64,000 nt of DNA from a bacterium (GTDB taxonomy: Bacteria > Armatimonadota > Zipacnadia > Zipacnadales > Zipacnadaceae), in NCBI GenBank assembly GCA_030603495.1, contig JAUVXR010000003.1, positions 73,189-137,188 of the forward strand. The letters are read 5' to 3'. This document shows positions 61,677 through 64,000 of this stretch, in pieces. Every line of letters begins with the position of its first letter. Within the stretch, counting starts at the first letter, position 1. The notes under the pieces are model-generated. The model saw nothing but the letters and a program-made list of their open reading frames with translations. It had not been told where the DNA came from and did not search any database. A program made the position numbers and the translations under genes.

Positions 61677-63104
61677 ATGCGTTCGTGCTGGGTCAAGGCA
61701 ATCACTGTAGTCCTGCTTGCCGTGTTGCTGCTGGCGGGGGTCTGGCTCTACTTCGACATCAAGTATCAGCGCATGATTGATGTGGAGCTGGCCCGCATCC
61801 GCGCCGAGGGCTGGCCGACTACACTGGCGGAAGGCGCTCCGAAGCCCGTTTCCGACGAGCAAAACGCGGCGGTGCTTTACCAGCAGGTCTTTCAGATTGA
61901 CTTCGACGCTCCGGACCCCTGGGCAGGCAGCGATCTACTGCCAGACATAGATTACGATCTCATGAAGGCGTTTCGCGAGCAGCCAACGTCCGAGATTAAG
62001 AAGCAAGTGCGCACCCTCCTGACCAATCCCGAAACTGCGAAACTCCTCAATATTCTGCGGCAGGCGTCGGAACGTCCGCACAGTGTCTTCCCCGTACAAT
62101 GGGAGCAATGGCCGGGAACATTTGTGCCCCATTATGGTAAGTTCCGGAAGGCCTGCTACCTCATCAGCCTACGGGCCCTGGCTTCAGCACGCGCGGGGAG
62201 GATCGGGGAAGCGCTGGATTGGTGCCGGGTCGGGCTGCGTATGTCCGAGCACGTGGCCGCCGAGAACACCTTGATAGGACAACTGGTCAGCATCGCGATG
62301 AATTCGATCATCGTCGCCGAGCCCAGGCGATTCCTGAACACAGCCGCCGTCTCCCCGCAGGATGCCCGGCGGATGGAAGTCTATCTGCGCCAGATTGACC
62401 TGTATGCCCACTTCACTAAGGCGATGATCATGGAGCGAGCGCTGGGCCTGGCCGAATTTCGAGTGCATCACGATAACCCAACGACCTGCTACAATATCTT
62501 CTGTCCAGACTATCGAAATACTATAGGAGACTTCGGAGAGTTGTTTGAAATGCTTTCGGGGTGTCCAGATTTTCTCTCTGAGTTTACCGTGAAAATATAC
62601 TGTAGTCCGTTCGCCTGGCCCTTACAGAAAGTGGACCAGCTTTACTACCTCACGATGATGCGGGAGCAGATCGAGTTCAGCAAGCAACCTTATCACCTCG
62701 TAAAGACACGTTACGATGCGCAGCAGCAAGCCCTGGAAGAGATGGCCAGCTACCAGGTGCCAGCGACTAGAATATTGACCCCTGTCTACGGACGTGCTGC
62801 AGCCAAGCGGGGCTACAGTATCGCCGGAATCGGCCTCTTCCGGGTGGTGTTGGCGTTGAAGGCGTACAAGTACGAGCGTGGTGCCTATCCCGACAGCCTG
62901 GAAAAGCTCAAAGAGACGCTGGACTGGCAACTGCCTGACGACCCGTTTACTGGTAATGACTTCGTCTACCGGCGCCAGGCAGAAGGTTTCAAGCTCTACA
63001 GTTGGGGCCCGGATCTGGAAGATGACGGCGGCATGCCCGAGCAGGACGAACGGGGCAAGTGGCGTGGTCTTGAGTCAGACATCGTCTGGGAGTGCAGCCG
63101 GTAG
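61677..63104 (+). CDS. Membrane-anchored protein with pseudopilin-like C-terminus, paralogue B
   Basis: The neighbour of paralogue A and clearly its duplicate: the same N-terminus (MRSCWVKAI), the same AVLYQQVFQIDFDAPDP and ALDWCRVGLRMSEHVAAE segments, and the same DPFTGNDFVYRRQAEGFKLYSWGPD end. The region around residues 255-330 differs strongly and is longer by about 14 residues in all. Even the ribosome site and the first bases after the stop (CCGGTAGCGCGCGGGCG) are shared, so the duplication included the flanks. 475 residues. Confidence 0.8.
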   Translation: MRSCWVKAITVVLLAVLLLAGVWLYFDIKYQRMIDVELARIRAEGWPTTLAEGAPKPVSDEQNAAVLYQQVFQIDFDAPDPWAGSDLLPDIDYDLMKAFREQPTSEIKKQVRTLLTNPETAKLLNILRQASERPHSVFPVQWEQWPGTFVPHYGKFRKACYLISLRALASARAGRIGEALDWCRVGLRMSEHVAAENTLIGQLVSIAMNSIIVAEPRRFLNTAAVSPQDARRMEVYLRQIDLYAHFTKAMIMERALGLAEFRVHHDNPTTCYNIFCPDYRNTIGDFGELFEMLSGCPDFLSEFTVKIYCSPFAWPLQKVDQLYYLTMMREQIEFSKQPYHLVKTRYDAQQQALEEMASYQVPATRILTPVYGRAAAKRGYSIAGIGLFRVVLALKAYKYERGAYPDSLEKLKETLDWQLPDDPFTGNDFVYRRQAEGFKLYSWGPDLEDDGGMPEQDERGKWRGLESDIVWECSR

Positions 63105-63202
63105 CGCGCGGGCGCATCGGGCAGAAGGCCGGTGCGGCTGCCGAAATCCGCCGTCACCTGCGAGATGTCAATCATGACTGTGCCCCTCACCTCGAATGCT
63201 GC

Positions 63203-63838
63203 TCAGAACTTCCCATAGTTGTGGGCCTCGTCGTACATCGCGATTATGTTATCCACGGGCGTGACCGCCTGGAGATTATGACAGGGAGCCAGGATGTAGC
63301 CGGTGCCGTCGCTGGCCAGTGCATCAATCGCGTGGCGTACCTCGGCGCGGACCTCCTCGGGGCTGCGGAAGGGGAGTACATCCTGATTGTCAATAGCGCC
63401 GTGGAAGCAGATATACTGGCCGAAATCGCGCTTCAGCCCCTCCATCTCCATCCCTGGACACTGGGTCTGGATAGGGTTGAGGATGTCAATGCCCACCTCC
63501 ACAAGATCGGGCAGCAGGGGCCGGATGGCCCCGTCGTCGTGATGGAAGACCTTAATGCCGAAGCTGTGACATAGGTCAATGAAGCGCTGCATCTGCGGGC
63601 GATAGAAGGTATGGAATGTCTCCGGGCTGATCAACAGGCCGGTCTGACTGCCAAAGTCATCAGTGACCTGGGCGGTGTCAATCAGCCCCTGGCAGGTCTC
63701 GAATATGCGCAGGTGGTACTCATAGAAAAAGTCGCTGATGCGGGCGATGATGTGGTGAGTCAGCTCGGCATCATCGTAGGGATCCACCAGTGACTGCTCC
63801 AGGCCCCGCAGGAGGTTGTGATGAGACTGTTGCGAAAG
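63203..63838 (-). pseudogene. Uroporphyrinogen-decarboxylase-family protein, 5' truncated
   Basis: The C-terminal 210 residues of a URO-D-like barrel: RGLEQSLVDPYDDAELTHH, DDFGSQTGLLISPETFHTFY, GIKVFHHDDGAIRPLLPDLV, GIDILNPIQTQCPGM and GYILAPCHNLQAVTPVDNI. Full proteins have 340-390 residues. Upstream of HHNLLRG the frame meets a stop at 63839-63841 and unrelated sequence follows. A GTG at 63787 could start a short product, but the N-terminal third of the barrel would be missing. Such enzymes in environmental bacteria often act on methyl-corrinoid or other substrates rather than haem. Confidence 0.85.
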
Positions 63839-63867
63839 TTACATTCGCATTATAGCAGAGGGGGGGC

Positions 63868-63896
63868 TTGCTGTCAAGTGGGCGATGTGCTAGAAT
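63868..63896 (+). promoter_or_regulatory. Promoter for the right-edge open frame
   Basis: TTGCTG (63868-63873) and TAGAAT (63891-63896) are 17 bases apart and lie about 50 bases before ATG 63945. Confidence 0.45.
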
Positions 63897-63944
63897 CATC
63901 GGTAGTAATTGAACCATTATTCTGTAGCAATGGTGATTGAGCTT

Positions 63945-64000
63945 ATGCAAGGCGAACACAGCAATCAAAGCAGCTTCTTTAGCATGATCTATGAAGAGTT
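63945..64000 (+). CDS. Probable transposase, first codons only
   Basis: The last 56 bases read MQGEHSNQSSFFSMIYEE with no stop, much like the start of IS1182/IS5-type transposases (MxG...LFSxxxxEDxVPxDH). The window ends before any diagnostic motif. The abrupt loss of the URO-D gene 100 bases upstream is what an insertion sequence would produce. Low to moderate certainty. Confidence 0.4.
   Translation, partial: MQGEHSNQSSFFSMIYEE

Noticed and set aside
1-64000. CRISPR array, prophage or rRNA operon
   Set aside because: No regularly spaced direct repeats, phage structural genes or rRNA sequence were seen; only one tRNA was found.

Overview
This window looks like chromosomal DNA from an uncultured, GC-rich (roughly 60 percent), diderm, heterotrophic bacterium, probably a metagenome contig. 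An outer membrane is implied by a complete MlaE-MlaF-MlaD lipid-transport set. MlaD is one long chain ending in what looks like an outer-membrane beta-barrel, an architecture described for diderm Terrabacteria such as Veillonella. PurF carries the four cysteines of the Fe-S-type enzyme. Together with an alpha-2-macroglobulin, a GH4 glycosidase, a uroporphyrinogen-decarboxylase-family remnant and pseudopilin-like secreted proteins, this suggests something near Armatimonadota or a comparable lineage. That placement is a guess and cannot be proven from the window.

Layout. 1-4 kb: dnaN (3' part), recF, a dciA-like gene and rtcB, closely packed on the + strand. 4-7.2 kb: a Schlafen/AlbA_2 protein, a 24-codon peptide, a CDF metal exporter and a truncated etfB. 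7.5-17.3 kb (minus): mlaE-mlaF-mlaD-rplI-dnaB-purD-purE-purF-purM, mostly overlapping or closely spaced. 17.4-27.4 kb: iscU, a membrane protein, a 1584-residue alpha-2-macroglobulin, a patch of hairpin repeats, then kdgK and eda (lower Entner-Doudoroff/uronate route). 27.4-32.2 kb (minus): a membrane-anchored receiver protein, a small TM/CxxC protein, a CBS protein, lon and hsp20. 32.3-37.8 kb (plus): a proline-rich secreted protein, a small zinc-ribbon protein, tRNA-Val(GAC) with a clear promoter, and thrS. 37.8-45.4 kb (minus): an accessory and decaying region. It holds a TPR membrane protein, a DUF89 protein, broken pieces of a radical SAM protein, an FmdB-like zinc ribbon, a MinD-type ATPase, a NiFe-hydrogenase large subunit and a NifX-like protein, with a large intact nuclease-STAND ATPase in their midst and a PadR regulator at the far end. 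45.5-50.7 kb: a rhodanese and MauE-like pair, then dnaG-rpoD. 51-64 kb: secreted, envelope and carbohydrate genes, including GH4, tandem paralogues, a 5'-truncated URO-D gene and probably the start of an insertion sequence at the right edge.

The most unusual object is the housekeeping sigma factor at 46635-48707. Between sigma regions 1.2 and 2.1 it carries an in-frame insert of about 328 codons that reads as about three tandem SbsA/Big_5-type Ig-like units, a fold normally seen in extracellular proteins. The insert starts and ends inside the same loop of the repeat unit, so its two end halves could pair into one Ig domain. Removing it restores a normal sigma-70 junction.

Other points of interest are the nuclease-STAND protein set among broken genes (candidate defence system), the Schlafen-like gene beside rtcB, a pseudopilin-like module inside the macroglobulin, a response regulator with a C-terminal membrane helix, and many truncated genes. 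The truncations suggest ongoing deletion and insertion in the accessory parts, while replication, purine and translation genes are intact.
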